A stretch of 37,159 nt of DNA, taken from the NCBI GenBank assembly GCA_934373295.1, contig CAKROK010000017.1:1-37159 (forward strand), read 5' to 3'. This document shows, one piece after another, positions 16,241-24,831 of the stretch. The notes below the pieces were generated by a model, which saw only the letters and a list, made by a program, of their open reading frames with translations, did no database searches and was not told the origin of the DNA. Position numbers and translations under genes: made by a program. Source of the DNA: an uncultured Christensenellaceae bacterium (GTDB lineage Bacteria; Bacillota; Clostridia; Christensenellales; Christensenellaceae). The number at the start of each line of letters is the position of its first letter. The stretch's first letter is position 1.

Positions 16241-18502
16241 TCATTCCCAGGACGAGCGCTCTCTTATCTCCCGTCTCGTCTGATCGTCGAGTGAGATATA
16301 CTGTGCGCTGAAGCCCGTGACCCTCACTGTCAGGTCCTCATATTCCCGGGGTTTTTCCTCCGCGGCGTACATATCCTCCACGCTCGCCACCGTCGTCTGT
16401 AGATAAAGCGCATCCTTTTTTTCAAGATATTCCACGATCATCTTTATCATATCCGGCTTTACCCCCGAGCTGAGCTGAAGGTCTACAGTACAGGCGTTGT
16501 CCGCAAGGGTGTGGTCAAACGACGTCACCGATTTGAGCGCCGCGGTAAGCCCGTTATGTATAGCTCCGTGATCCGGCGCGGAATTTAGCGAGAACATCTC
16601 TCCCGCGTGCCTCCCGTTAGGCGTAGCGCCCGTGACCGCGCCCATGCGGTTCACCGTCTCATAAAAGCTGTACATTCCCGGTCTGTATCTGTGTCCGTTG
16701 TATGTCCGAAGCCCGTTTACATGCGCGCAGTAATGCTCAAATATCCCGTCCGCGACGCCATCCGCCTCGTCTATGCCGTTGCCGTATTTAGGCAGGCTCT
16801 TCATGCGCAGTCTCAACGGCTCGTCGTCTTTAAAATCATCCGCCAAAGCTCTGTTAAGCTCATCTAAAGAGATCTTTTTATGCTCAAATACGAGCTTTTT
16901 CACCGCATAGAGTGAATCCGCCGCCGTGGCGAGCCCCGTACAATTGCAGCTCTTGCTCCAGTATTTCGAGCCGCCTTCATCCACAAGCTGCGCCTTTTCG
17001 ATACAGCCGTCTATCACCGCGGATATGAGCGGACGGAAGAAATACTGCGCATAGAACGGGTTCGCCTCGTTTGTCCCCTGAGCATACATGTCGAGGAAGT
17101 AGTCTATCTGCGCATAGTAGTTCTCTTTTAGCTGCTCATACGTCTCGGGCGGCGTCTGTTTAAGGCCCATCAGCTTGTCCCCCAGATATCCGCCGTTAAG
17201 CGTAATGAGCAAAACTTTAGGCAGATTGAAGAAGCAGTTCATAGGGTCGGTATACGCCTTGCCCGCCACGCCCAGCTCGACGCAGCCTATGTGGCAGTAG
17301 TTTCTTACGTCCTCCTCGTCCATGTCATACTTTGAAAGCGCCTTCATTCCGTTCTTATGGAAGGTCATCGCCGGATGGCCGTGTCCGCTCGCGAGCAGCT
17401 TGCAGCACTCATCCATAAAGTCCTCGTCGATATTTTCCGTATACTTCACCACGGGCTTGGGCTCAAACGTCTTAAACTCGCTCATCGCCCTTATCGCCAT
17501 GCGCGATATCTCGTTCGTGCCATCCCCGCCGTCTGCTGTATAGCCGCATATGTCCATGGTCTGTCCGTCGTCAACGTGCTTTACATGGCTTATGCACTTG
17601 AGCGTGAGCCATGTCAGCCCGTTCTCCGGAATATTCTGCTTGACGAAGCCCTGCCCTTCAGAGCGCGTCCCCTCTTTGCGCGACTTTATATATCCGGGGG
17701 TGTATTTTATCCAGAACTCGTTAAACAAATCCTCCGCCTGTTCTTTCGTCAGCACTCCGCTCTCGATATCCGCCTTATAGTACGGATACATGTACTGGTC
17801 AAACCTGCCGAACGAGTGGTTAGAGACGTCGTCAAACTGCGTACACATGTGCAGGAAGTATACGCTTTGCAGCGCCTCTCTGAAGCTGTTCGCGGGCTGC
17901 GCAGGGACTTTTCCTATCGTTCGCGCGATCTGCTCATACTCTTTTCTCTTATCCTCTGTCTCAGCCTGACGCGCCATGTTTTCAAAAAACTCTGCATAGC
18001 GCATTTCCAGCCTCTTTACGGCGGACCACTCTATTATCGCCGCCTGTAAAAAATCCCGCTGACTTTCCGAAAGCGCATCATCCAAAAGCCTATTCTCAAG
18101 CTCTTTTAATACGCCGTCTATCCCGACATTTAAGAGCTTTTCAAAATGCGGCGAGATGTGTCCGTCCGAAAACGGCCAGATGTAAAAAATTTCCTCGCGC
18201 AGCGTGTCCAAAAGCTGCTCGCAGCATCTTTTTGGATACATCTCTATCTCGTCATACTCTCTCTTTAATAAATGCTCGGGACGGGAGACGAACTTATCGC
18301 CACCGTTTCCCGCCAAAAGGCTGTTCGGAATGTAGTTGATCTCCATCTGATCCATCACGGCTTCAAATGCATGAGCGTGGCGGAATATCGGCTTTTCCGC
18401 AGGATCCGGCGTGAAATCGACCTCTTGTGTATGGATATAGTCGAATATGCGGTCATAGTCCGAGGATATCTCCCATATTCCTCTTATCCGTTCGCTTATC
18501 AT
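16241..18502 (-). CDS. Glycyl radical enzyme (PFL-like), eliminase/dehydratase-type active site, substrate unknown
   Basis: 753 residues in the pyruvate formate-lyase superfamily. The C-terminal glycyl loop is RVTGFSAQY (radical site Gly730). The thiyl cysteine is Cys407 in NYCHIGCVELG; a Glu two residues later (Glu409) is the CxE signature of diol dehydratases, choline lyase, HypD and sulfolyases, whereas PFL has adjacent cysteines. Other family motifs are ASGHGHPAMTFHKNG and PNGRHAGEMFSLN. The N-terminus (NYIPNSLLAGN, YPKRCCEQLLDTLREEIFYIWPFSDGH) also follows this branch. It shares an operon with its activase, two dehydrogenases and a sugar-type importer, so the substrate is probably a polyol, sugar acid or keto-sugar. 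I cannot match it to a characterised member. Confidence 0.9.
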   Translation of the reverse strand: MISERIRGIWEISSDYDRIFDYIHTQEVDFTPDPAEKPIFRHAHAFEAVMDQMEINYIPNSLLAGNGGDKFVSRPEHLLKREYDEIEMYPKRCCEQLLDTLREEIFYIWPFSDGHISPHFEKLLNVGIDGVLKELENRLLDDALSESQRDFLQAAIIEWSAVKRLEMRYAEFFENMARQAETEDKRKEYEQIARTIGKVPAQPANSFREALQSVYFLHMCTQFDDVSNHSFGRFDQYMYPYYKADIESGVLTKEQAEDLFNEFWIKYTPGYIKSRKEGTRSEGQGFVKQNIPENGLTWLTLKCISHVKHVDDGQTMDICGYTADGGDGTNEISRMAIRAMSEFKTFEPKPVVKYTENIDEDFMDECCKLLASGHGHPAMTFHKNGMKALSKYDMDEEDVRNYCHIGCVELGVAGKAYTDPMNCFFNLPKVLLITLNGGYLGDKLMGLKQTPPETYEQLKENYYAQIDYFLDMYAQGTNEANPFYAQYFFRPLISAVIDGCIEKAQLVDEGGSKYWSKSCNCTGLATAADSLYAVKKLVFEHKKISLDELNRALADDFKDDEPLRLRMKSLPKYGNGIDEADGVADGIFEHYCAHVNGLRTYNGHRYRPGMYSFYETVNRMGAVTGATPNGRHAGEMFSLNSAPDHGAIHNGLTAALKSVTSFDHTLADNACTVDLQLSSGVKPDMIKMIVEYLEKKDALYLQTTVASVEDMYAAEEKPREYEDLTVRVTGFSAQYISLDDQTRREIRERSSWE

Positions 18503-18522
18503 ATTTCCGTCTCCTCTTTATC

Positions 18523-19599
18523 TCAGTCGACCACTATTACGCCCTTTATCTTATCCTCGGGCGACTCCTTCATGAACTTTATTCCCTCCTCCAGCTTATC
18601 AAGCGGGAATTTATGGGTTATTATGGAATCCAGCTTCACTCTCTTTCCCGCGATCATCGCAAACACGTTATCCCATGCGAGCGCGCCCAGCCACGAGAAC
18701 CTTATCTCTCTGTCCATGGTTATCGATTCAAGCGCAGGCACCTGTAGCTTGGCTTCAGGGGATGAGGGCAGTCCGAAATAGACGATTTTTGTGCTCGGGC
18801 CGCTGACCTCTATCGCCTGCTGCCATGCCGTCATCGCGCCGGTGGGAACTATCACCCTGTCCGCGCCTCTGCCTGCGTTATGCTCCTTCACGGCGGCGGG
18901 CAGATCGGGCGTATAGTACTTTGAATTTTTGTCATACGTATTGAAAACGGCGTCCGCGCCCAGCTCAAGCGCCTTTTCCAGCTTGTTGTCCACTACGTCC
19001 ACCGCGAACACCTTGCCCGAGCCCGCGACCCTCACGAGCTGAACATCCATAAGACCTATCGGGCCGCATCCAAACACAACCGTGGTGTTTCCTAAAGCGA
19101 CATCCAGTTTTTTCACGCCGTTCGTCGCGCAGGCGAGCGGTTCCGCAAGGCCCGCCTCCTCAAAGCTCATCTCATCGGGCATCTTATAGACGTTCGAAAC
19201 CGCCGCCTTTGTATATTCCGCAAACGCGCCGTTCGTGCTTACGCCGTAGTTTTTGAGGTTTTCGCACTCGTTAAAGAATCCGTTCATGCAGCTTTTGCAG
19301 CACAGGCAGGGCTGAACAGGATTTACGCACACCCTGTCGCCCGGCTTAAAGCCCAGCTTCGCCGCATCCTCGCCGACTTCCTCTATCACGCCCGCCGTCT
19401 CATGGCCGAGTATGATGGGGCCCTTGCCCGTGGGGGTATCCACCGGGCTCGTGCCGTAATAATAGCTTATATCCGAGCCGCATATGCCCACCGCCTTGAC
19501 CTTTACGAGCACCTCGCTCGCGGATATCTGCGGAATCTCGACCTCCTCCAGCCTGATGTCAAACGGCTCATAGAATACATTTGCTTTCATTTTTCTCAT
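18523..19599 (-). CDS. Zinc-dependent medium-chain dehydrogenase (polyol/threonine dehydrogenase-like)
   Basis: 358 residues. Catalytic zinc ligands are in VGICGSDISYYYG and GHETAGVIEEVG; the four-cysteine structural zinc loop is PCLCCKSCMNGFFNEC. The Rossmann motif is VVFGCGPIGLMDVQL, with an Asp in FAVDVVDNK that favours NAD+. This layout is that of sorbitol/L-threonine/galactitol-type dehydrogenases. I start at ATG 19599, 7 nt after aagagga; an in-frame ATG at 19629 overlaps the preceding stop. In this operon it probably oxidises a polyol or reduces the product aldehyde; direction unknown. Confidence 0.88.
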   Translation of the reverse strand: MRKMKANVFYEPFDIRLEEVEIPQISASEVLVKVKAVGICGSDISYYYGTSPVDTPTGKGPIILGHETAGVIEEVGEDAAKLGFKPGDRVCVNPVQPCLCCKSCMNGFFNECENLKNYGVSTNGAFAEYTKAAVSNVYKMPDEMSFEEAGLAEPLACATNGVKKLDVALGNTTVVFGCGPIGLMDVQLVRVAGSGKVFAVDVVDNKLEKALELGADAVFNTYDKNSKYYTPDLPAAVKEHNAGRGADRVIVPTGAMTAWQQAIEVSGPSTKIVYFGLPSSPEAKLQVPALESITMDREIRFSWLGALAWDNVFAMIAGKRVKLDSIITHKFPLDKLEEGIKFMKESPEDKIKGVIVVD

Positions 19600-19625
19600 T
19601 TTTATTTCCTCTTTCCTTATTTTAA

Positions 19626-20789
19626 TCATTCCATGGTAAATTCCGGTCTGTTCATTGGCATCATGTCCGATATTTCGCAGGTGCTCGTCATCTCATAATA
19701 CCTGCCCGTCTCGGCCGCCTGATAGAAACCATGCATTATCTCGAGTACATGGTACGCAAAATCTCCGTTTGCCCTGTATTTTCCGCCGTTTTTGATGGCG
19801 CGCGCCATGTCCGCAAGCCCGAGCGCCCTGCTGTTTTCGTCGTAGTCATAACAGGAGGGTATCCTCGCCCAGGGCGTCCTCTCCTCTTTTCTGGGCAGTG
19901 AATAGGGATATCCCGTCCAGTCGGATTCATTCTTTCTTCTGAACATGGTCGTGCCATGGAATATATCCGGCCCTGCAAGCGGATCCGGATCCGTCATGCT
20001 GAGCGTCCCATCCGTGCCGTATATCTCAAGACAGGGCAGGTTGTGGTCCCATACGTCAAAGCTCATTATCACCGTCGCTATTGCGCCCTTTTCAAACTCG
20101 ATCGTGCCTGCGACATGTGTAGGGACGTCCACGTCTATCATCTGTCCTGCGAGCGGTTCGCTCGTTATCATGCGTTTTTCGTATCCCTTTGTCGCAAAGC
20201 CGCATATCCTCTTCGCCGGTCCGAGCATAGCCACAAGGCTTGCGAAATAGTACGGCCCCATGTCAAACAGCGGGCCCGCGCCGAATTTATAGTAAAACTC
20301 AGGGTTAGGATGCCAGCACTCATGCCCGGGGCACACCATAAACGCGGTCGCCGCGATGGGTCTGCCTATCCATCCCTCGTCTATCATCTTCTTCATGGTC
20401 TGCGGACGCGCACCCATGAACGTATCGGGAGCGCATCCCACGAACAGCCCCTTGCTTTTAGCCAGTTCGATTATCTCTTTTCCGTCCTCTAACCTCGTCG
20501 CGAGCGGCTTTTCGCTGTAAACATGCTTTCCCGCATTAAGCGCCTTCATGTCGATTTCATAATGCGCCGCGGGTATCGTGAGATTTAATACCACGTCCAC
20601 CTCCGGGCAATTCAGCAGCTCGTCCACGCTCATTGCCTTTCCGCCATAGGTCTTCGCCTTTTCCTCTGCCCTTTCGGGGAGCATGTCAGCTATGGCCGTC
20701 ACCTCGATGTTGTCAAATTTGGAAATATTCTGAAAATAGATATCAGAAATATTTCCGCATCCGATTACCCCAATTCTCGTCTTTTCCAT
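19626..20789 (-). CDS. Gfo/Idh/MocA-family oxidoreductase
   Basis: 387 residues. The N-terminal Rossmann domain has GVIGCGNISDIYFQN and the family motif YSEKPLATRLEDG (Lys of EKP in the active site). The C-terminal alpha/beta domain has FDMGPYYFASLVAMLGPAKRI and GTIEFEKGAIATV. Members oxidise or reduce sugars, inositols and sugar acids with NAD(P). It is first in the operon, behind ribosome site aaggag and a -10-like element at 20860-20865, and divergent from an AraC regulator. Confidence 0.9.
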   Translation of the reverse strand: MEKTRIGVIGCGNISDIYFQNISKFDNIEVTAIADMLPERAEEKAKTYGGKAMSVDELLNCPEVDVVLNLTIPAAHYEIDMKALNAGKHVYSEKPLATRLEDGKEIIELAKSKGLFVGCAPDTFMGARPQTMKKMIDEGWIGRPIAATAFMVCPGHECWHPNPEFYYKFGAGPLFDMGPYYFASLVAMLGPAKRICGFATKGYEKRMITSEPLAGQMIDVDVPTHVAGTIEFEKGAIATVIMSFDVWDHNLPCLEIYGTDGTLSMTDPDPLAGPDIFHGTTMFRRKNESDWTGYPYSLPRKEERTPWARIPSCYDYDENSRALGLADMARAIKNGGKYRANGDFAYHVLEIMHGFYQAAETGRYYEMTSTCEISDMMPMNRPEFTME

Positions 20790-20859
20790 TTCATTTCTCC
20801 TTTTTCGCCGAGTTTTTCATGTTATGTTGTTTTGTTTTTTCAGGTTCACTTGGTTAATT

Positions 20860-20865
20860 ATTATA
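20860..20865 (-). promoter_or_regulatory. -10 element of the glycyl-radical operon promoter
   Basis: Minus-strand TATAAT 71 bp upstream of the first gene. The position 17 bp further up reads attaga, a poor -35, which fits a promoter that needs an activator. The divergent AraC gene (promoter 20904-20932) is the obvious candidate; its site should lie in about 20866-20905. Confidence 0.5.
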
Positions 20866-20903
20866 TCTTCTTCCTTCTTATTTCTAATTTTACCAACACA
20901 GAA

Positions 20904-20932
20904 TTGCATTAACAAGAAAATAAGTTTATAAT
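20904..20932 (+). promoter_or_regulatory. Promoter of the AraC-family regulator
   Basis: TTGCAT (20904-20909), 17 bp and TATAAT (20927-20932), about 31 bp before the start codon. Confidence 0.7.
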
Positions 20933-20963
20933 AGTAGACAATAGTTAATGTGTGGAGGTCAAC

Positions 20964-21737
20964 ATGATAGAATACGAGCCGCATCGGTCATCCTCATCTC
21001 AATACTTCATCATACAGCACGATGCCAACTTCAACTTCACTTATCACATGCATAAGAGCTTTGAATTCATATGCGTCACGGACGGAACGCTTCTATGCAC
21101 GGTCAGCGGTGTTGAACACGTTTTGAAAAAGGACTGCGCAATGCTGATACTTCCGCATGAGCCGCACAGCTACCGGACGGACAATTTTTCAAAGAGCAGT
21201 ATATGCATATTCTCACCCGAGCGCATACCCGATTTTTACGAATTCATAAATGGACATTATTTCACAAACCCTGTGTTCGATATCGATGCATCATCCACTA
21301 TCGCACAGCTTGAAAACGCCGGACAAAATGAATTCAGAATAAAGTCCGTGCTATATAACATTTGCAGCATATGTGTTGAACAATGTGCGATAGAAAAAAG
21401 GGAGGAACCCTCTCTCGTCCTCCCTGAACTGGTGATAAACTATTTAATGGAAAATTATACAAAGCCCATCTCTCTAAAGACGATGGCCAAAACGCTGGGC
21501 TATAATTACAACTATCTCTCCGCCTTTTTTCACAATAATCTCAACGTGAGCTTTTGCGACTGTTTAAACAGCTATCGCATAGACCTTGCCAAAAAGTTAT
21601 TAGTCGACATTTCAAAATCCATCACGGACATAGCGAACGAGGTCGGCTTTAACACGATACGCAGCTTTAACAGGACATTCAAAGCGCAGACGGGAATGAC
21701 CCCATCGCAATACAGGCACTCCATAATTCACGAATAG
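20964..21737 (+). CDS. AraC-family transcriptional regulator
   Basis: 257 residues. An N-terminal cupin-like sensor domain (about 8-120: FTYHMHKSFEFICVTDGTLLC, LPHEPHSYR) is followed by two helix-turn-helix motifs at the C-terminus (about 158-255: ISLKTMAKTLGYNYNYLSAFF and ITDIANEVGFNTIRSFNRTFK, with GMTPSQYR). ATG 20964 follows ggaggtcaac; the in-frame GTG at 20952 overlaps that site. Divergent from the glycyl-radical operon, whose promoter lacks a -35, so it is predicted to activate it in response to the imported substrate. Confidence 0.9.
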   Translation: MIEYEPHRSSSSQYFIIQHDANFNFTYHMHKSFEFICVTDGTLLCTVSGVEHVLKKDCAMLILPHEPHSYRTDNFSKSSICIFSPERIPDFYEFINGHYFTNPVFDIDASSTIAQLENAGQNEFRIKSVLYNICSICVEQCAIEKREEPSLVLPELVINYLMENYTKPISLKTMAKTLGYNYNYLSAFFHNNLNVSFCDCLNSYRIDLAKKLLVDISKSITDIANEVGFNTIRSFNRTFKAQTGMTPSQYRHSIIHE

Positions 21738-21767
21738 CTTTTTCACCTCTTTAAGATTATGCGCAAA

Positions 21768-21802
21768 TAAAAAAGAGAGAAACGCATAAATACATTTCTC
21801 TC
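21768..21802 (-). terminator. Terminator of the metQNI operon
   Basis: Minus-strand gagagaaa/tttctctc 8-bp stem (arms 21795-21802 and 21775-21782) followed by six T, 14 nt past the metI stop. Confidence 0.8.
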
Positions 21803-21816
21803 ATCAAAAAGCAATA

Positions 21817-22530
21817 TCACTTCGCCTTATTTTTAAGCCTCTTATCGCACTTCGTCGCCAGCTTGGTGCCCACGCTCTGGAACACCTGAACGAGCACTAT
21901 GAGCAGGACTACCGCGACTATCATGACGAGGTATTTATAGCGGTAATAGCCGTAGTTTATGGCTATCTTGCCCAGTCCGCCGCCGCCGATTATGCCGCTC
22001 ATTGCGGAATATCCGAGTATCGTGGTTATCGCTATCGTGAAGTTGGATATTAGCGAAGGCACGCTTTCAGGTATCATGACCTTTACTATTATCTGCATCG
22101 GGGACGCGCCCATGCTCTGCGCCGCCTCGATGATGTTGGGGTTGACCTCCCTTAAACTGCTTTCAACGAGTCTCGCGACAAAGGGGAATGCCGCTATTAC
22201 GAGCGGGACTATGGACGCGACCGTGCCCACGGACGTACCTACGATCAAACGTGTCAGCGGGAAAACAAGTATCATCAATATGAGGAAAGGCACCGAGCGC
22301 AGCAGGTTTATAATAATGTTGATAACGTGCATGACGCCCTTGGGCAGGGGTAAAACGCTGTCCTTTTCACCCGCCACGAGCAGCACGCCCAGGGGCAGGC
22401 CGATTATAACGGCAAACGCCGTCGCGAGCAAAGTGACATATATCGTCTCCCATATCGCGAGCGGAAATTCCGATACGAAGATCTCGAGCGCCTCGTTGAG
22501 CGCCTCGGCAGTAAATGCATTCTCAAACAT
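21817..22530 (-). CDS. metI: Methionine ABC transporter permease MetI
   Basis: 237 residues with about five or six membrane helices and the methionine-uptake permease family hallmarks: LPLGVLLV, NIIINLLRSVPFLILMI, the EAA loop EAAQSMGASPMQIIVKVMIPES and GYSAMSGIIGGGGLGKIAINYGY. Its start overlaps the end of metN by 8 nt. It forms the importer with MetN and the unusual MetQ. Confidence 0.95.
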   Translation of the reverse strand: MFENAFTAEALNEALEIFVSEFPLAIWETIYVTLLATAFAVIIGLPLGVLLVAGEKDSVLPLPKGVMHVINIIINLLRSVPFLILMILVFPLTRLIVGTSVGTVASIVPLVIAAFPFVARLVESSLREVNPNIIEAAQSMGASPMQIIVKVMIPESVPSLISNFTIAITTILGYSAMSGIIGGGGLGKIAINYGYYRYKYLVMIVAVVLLIVLVQVFQSVGTKLATKCDKRLKNKAK

Positions 22531-23533
22531 TTTCCGTTACCTCCTCCACAATGACGTCCTTTATGCCTCTCAAATACTCAATCGCCTTATCCACCGTCTC
22601 CTTATCGCCGGGAAGGCTCAGGAGCATATGCCCATAGGCCTTTTTGCCTATGCTCTTTGTGGAGGCCGCCATGATGTTCGCGGACACGTTTAAGTCTATG
22701 GCCATCCTCGCGATGAGCGGGGTCGCCGCGGCGTCCGCGCCGTTGAACACGACTCTTATGCATCTGTCGTCCGAGACCTTTGTGAATACATCCTGTGCGC
22801 CGTCCGGGAAAACGAGCCTCTTCGCTGCGGAGGATTTCGGGCTGGAGAACACCTCGCTCACCGGTCCGACCTCGACGACGGAGCCTTCGTCCAAAATCGC
22901 GACCTTGCTGCATATCTCCTCAACCACGCTCATCTGATGCGTGATTATTATAACCGTGATATTGAGCTTTGCGTTTATATCGCGGATCAGCTCGAGTATG
23001 GAATGAGTCGTTTTAGGATCGAGCGCGCTTGTAGCCTCGTCGCAAAGCAGCACCTTGGGGTCAGTAGCGAGCGCCCTCGCAATGGCTATCCTCTGCTGCT
23101 GTCCGCCGGAAAGCTGCGCGGGATATGCGTTCGCCTTGTCTGGCAGGCCGACTATCTCCAAAAGCTCCTGTGCGCGCTTTTTAGCGTCCGCACGCTTTAC
23201 ACCCGCCAGCTCGAGCGGGAAGCATATGTTTGAAAGACAGGTGCGCTGCATGAGCAGGTTGAAGCCCTGGAATATCATCGTGGTGTTGCGCCTTAATTCT
23301 CTAAGCTCCTTATTCGAGAGCTTGCCCACGTCGTTTCCGTCGATGAGGACCGTTCCCTGCGTCGGGCGCTCGAGCATGTTTATGCAGCGGACGAGCGTGC
23401 TCTTGCCCGCGCCGCTCATGCCGATAATGCCGTATATATCTCCATCCTCAATAGTCAGGTTGATGTCCTTTAACGCGTCGACGTTTCCGTCCGCCGTTCT
23501 AAAGGTCTTTGACAGATTTTTTATCTCGATCAT
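22523..23533 (-). CDS. metN: Methionine ABC transporter ATP-binding protein MetN with NIL domain
   Basis: 336 residues. ABC domain: Walker A GMSGAGKST, Q-loop IFQGFNLL, signature LSGGQQQR, Walker B VLLCDEATSALD and switch His in IIITHQM. After about residue 250 comes a C-terminal NIL (ferredoxin-like) domain, which in E. coli MetN binds methionine and inhibits transport when internal Met is high. Ribosome site ggagg 6 nt before the start. A hairpin (23558-23582) lies between metQ and metN. Confidence 0.95.
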   Translation of the reverse strand: MIEIKNLSKTFRTADGNVDALKDINLTIEDGDIYGIIGMSGAGKSTLVRCINMLERPTQGTVLIDGNDVGKLSNKELRELRRNTTMIFQGFNLLMQRTCLSNICFPLELAGVKRADAKKRAQELLEIVGLPDKANAYPAQLSGGQQQRIAIARALATDPKVLLCDEATSALDPKTTHSILELIRDINAKLNITVIIITHQMSVVEEICSKVAILDEGSVVEVGPVSEVFSSPKSSAAKRLVFPDGAQDVFTKVSDDRCIRVVFNGADAAATPLIARMAIDLNVSANIMAASTKSIGKKAYGHMLLSLPGDKETVDKAIEYLRGIKDVIVEEVTENV

Positions 23534-23557
23534 GTACTTCCTCCGTATACGACAACA

Positions 23558-23582
23558 CGCCGACCACGATATGCGGCCGGCG
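23558..23582 (-). other. Intercistronic hairpin between metQ and metN
   Basis: Arms cgccggcc and ggtcggcg pair over 8 bp with one G-U around a 9-nt loop; no T run follows. It sits 17 nt past the metQ stop. Such a stem can protect the upstream metQ message and give the binding protein in excess. Inference. Confidence 0.5.
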
Positions 23583-23599
23583 CAATGTTCGTAAGATGA

Positions 23600-24451
23600 T
23601 TATTTCTTTATAGCGTCAAGGCTGGTCTGCTTTCCGCCGTAGATGCCGATAGGCTCAACGTGGATAGCGCCGACGGATACAAGGTGCGTTCCGTTCTCTT
23701 CGTTGAAGTTCTCGAGGTAGGGAAGATGCTGGAAGTAGTTTGCATCGACCTCGCCGCTCTCGACGACGTTGTTCGGAACTACGTAGTCGGTGTACTCCTG
23801 GATGTCAAGGGTGATCTCCTTCTCGGCGAGGATGTCCTTTACGATCGCGAGTATCTCAGCGTGGGGCGTGGGGGATGCTGCTACGGAAATCGTCTGGCCC
23901 TTTAATGCATCGTAGTTTACGCTTGCGTCAAAGCCGTCCGTGGGAGCGTCGACCGTGCTTACGACCGCGCCGTCATACTTCTCATTTATGAAATCAACTA
24001 CCTTCTGGCTGCAAAGTGCCGCATAGAGCGCCTTTGTCTTGTCAGTCGCCTCGTTACCTTCCTTTACCGTGAGGATGTTGCCGTAAGCGGAGGACGAACC
24101 CTCGATAGCGAGCGAATCCTTAACGGGGTTAAGACCCGCTTCAATCGCATAGTTGGAATTGATTACCGCGTAATCGACGTCCTGGAGAACGTTGGGGACC
24201 TGCGCCGCTTCGACCTCTTTAAAATCGATGTTGTAGGGGTTCTCAGCGATGTCTCTTATAGTAGCGGTGATGCCCACGCCGTCCTTTAAGGTGATGAGAC
24301 CCTGCTCCTGTAAGAGGAGGAGCGCGCGCGCCTCGTTGGTCGTGTCATTGGGAACGGCGATAACCGTTGAGCTGCTGCCGCATGCCGTGAAGGAAACGAG
24401 CAGCGTGAGTGCGATGATTGTTGCGAGTACTACGGAAACGATCTTTTTCAT
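23600..24451 (-). CDS. metQ: Methionine-binding lipoprotein MetQ with circularly permuted domain order
   Basis: 283 residues with a lipoprotein signal ending FTAC (Cys24). After CGSSS comes a segment that in E. coli MetQ begins near the middle of the protein: VIAVPNDTTNEARALLLLQ, LITLKDGVGITAT, VEAAQVPNVLQDVDYAVIN, EAGLNPVKDS and the normal C-terminal VVDFINEKYDGAVV (about 29-164). A linker (about 165-185) leads to the segment that is normally N-terminal: ISVAASPTPHAEILAIVKD, VPNNVVESGEVDANYFQHL, VSVGAIHVEPIGIYG and TSLDAIKK, which ends the protein (about 186-283). The two halves are swapped around the loop after SLDE. All of this is one uninterrupted frame, so the order is not a frameshift artefact. 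Genes metN and metI follow. Ribosome site aaaggag. Confidence 0.92.
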   Translation of the reverse strand: MKKIVSVVLATIIALTLLVSFTACGSSSTVIAVPNDTTNEARALLLLQEQGLITLKDGVGITATIRDIAENPYNIDFKEVEAAQVPNVLQDVDYAVINSNYAIEAGLNPVKDSLAIEGSSSAYGNILTVKEGNEATDKTKALYAALCSQKVVDFINEKYDGAVVSTVDAPTDGFDASVNYDALKGQTISVAASPTPHAEILAIVKDILAEKEITLDIQEYTDYVVPNNVVESGEVDANYFQHLPYLENFNEENGTHLVSVGAIHVEPIGIYGGKQTSLDAIKK

Positions 24452-24618
24452 GTTGGTATTCTCCTTTAAAAATATTATAAAATTTATTGTTGAAAAAAAT
24501 TATTGGCTTGTTGAATCAGTGCATCTTCACATTCGCATGCTGAAAATGTTCGTCTTTGTTATTATAACTGTTATTCCTATCATTTTTCAATACCCTATAT
24601 GATAATCTTTATTATTTC

Positions 24619-24657
24619 AAAAAAAGAGGAAAACCTATTTTTCGACAGGCTTTCCTC
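24619..24657 (-). terminator. Attenuator terminator upstream of metQ
   Basis: Minus-strand gaggaaagcct/aggttttcctc forms an 11-bp stem with one G-U, a 10-nt loop and a run of seven T. It lies between the Met-rich leader ORF (ends 24693) and metQ (starts 24451), so it would stop transcription before the operon unless antitermination occurs. The leader segment gcttttc (24702-24708) can pair with ggaaagc in the 5' arm (24649-24655), giving a competing structure. Confidence 0.8.
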
Positions 24658-24692
24658 GAGTTTACAAAAGTATTTCTATAGCGACTCCGCGG

Positions 24693-24797
24693 TCATGCGG
24701 CGAAAAGCATGTCTGAAAAATTTATGCGATAAACAAGGCACATGCGGCACATGTACATATCCTTTAACCACATTGCAGTTGCCATCAGCTTTTTCAT
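24693..24797 (-). CDS. Met-rich leader peptide of the metQNI operon
   Basis: A 34-codon ORF with ATG at 24797, preceded by aaaggag at 8 nt and a consensus promoter (24832-24860). It begins MKKLMATAMWLKDMYMCRM and ends FSDMLFAA. Seven of 34 residues are Met, three of them clustered at positions 14, 16 and 19. It is followed by a strong intrinsic terminator and then by the methionine importer genes. This is the layout of amino-acid leader peptides such as trpL or hisL. The predicted role is regulatory: stalling at Met codons when charged Met-tRNA is scarce would allow read-through. No function of the peptide itself is needed. I found no SAM riboswitch or T-box in this leader. Confidence 0.75.
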   Translation of the reverse strand: MKKLMATAMWLKDMYMCRMCLVYRINFSDMLFAA

Positions 24798-24831
24798 GGT
24801 GCTTTCTCCTTTGCTCAGATTCGTTGTTAAT

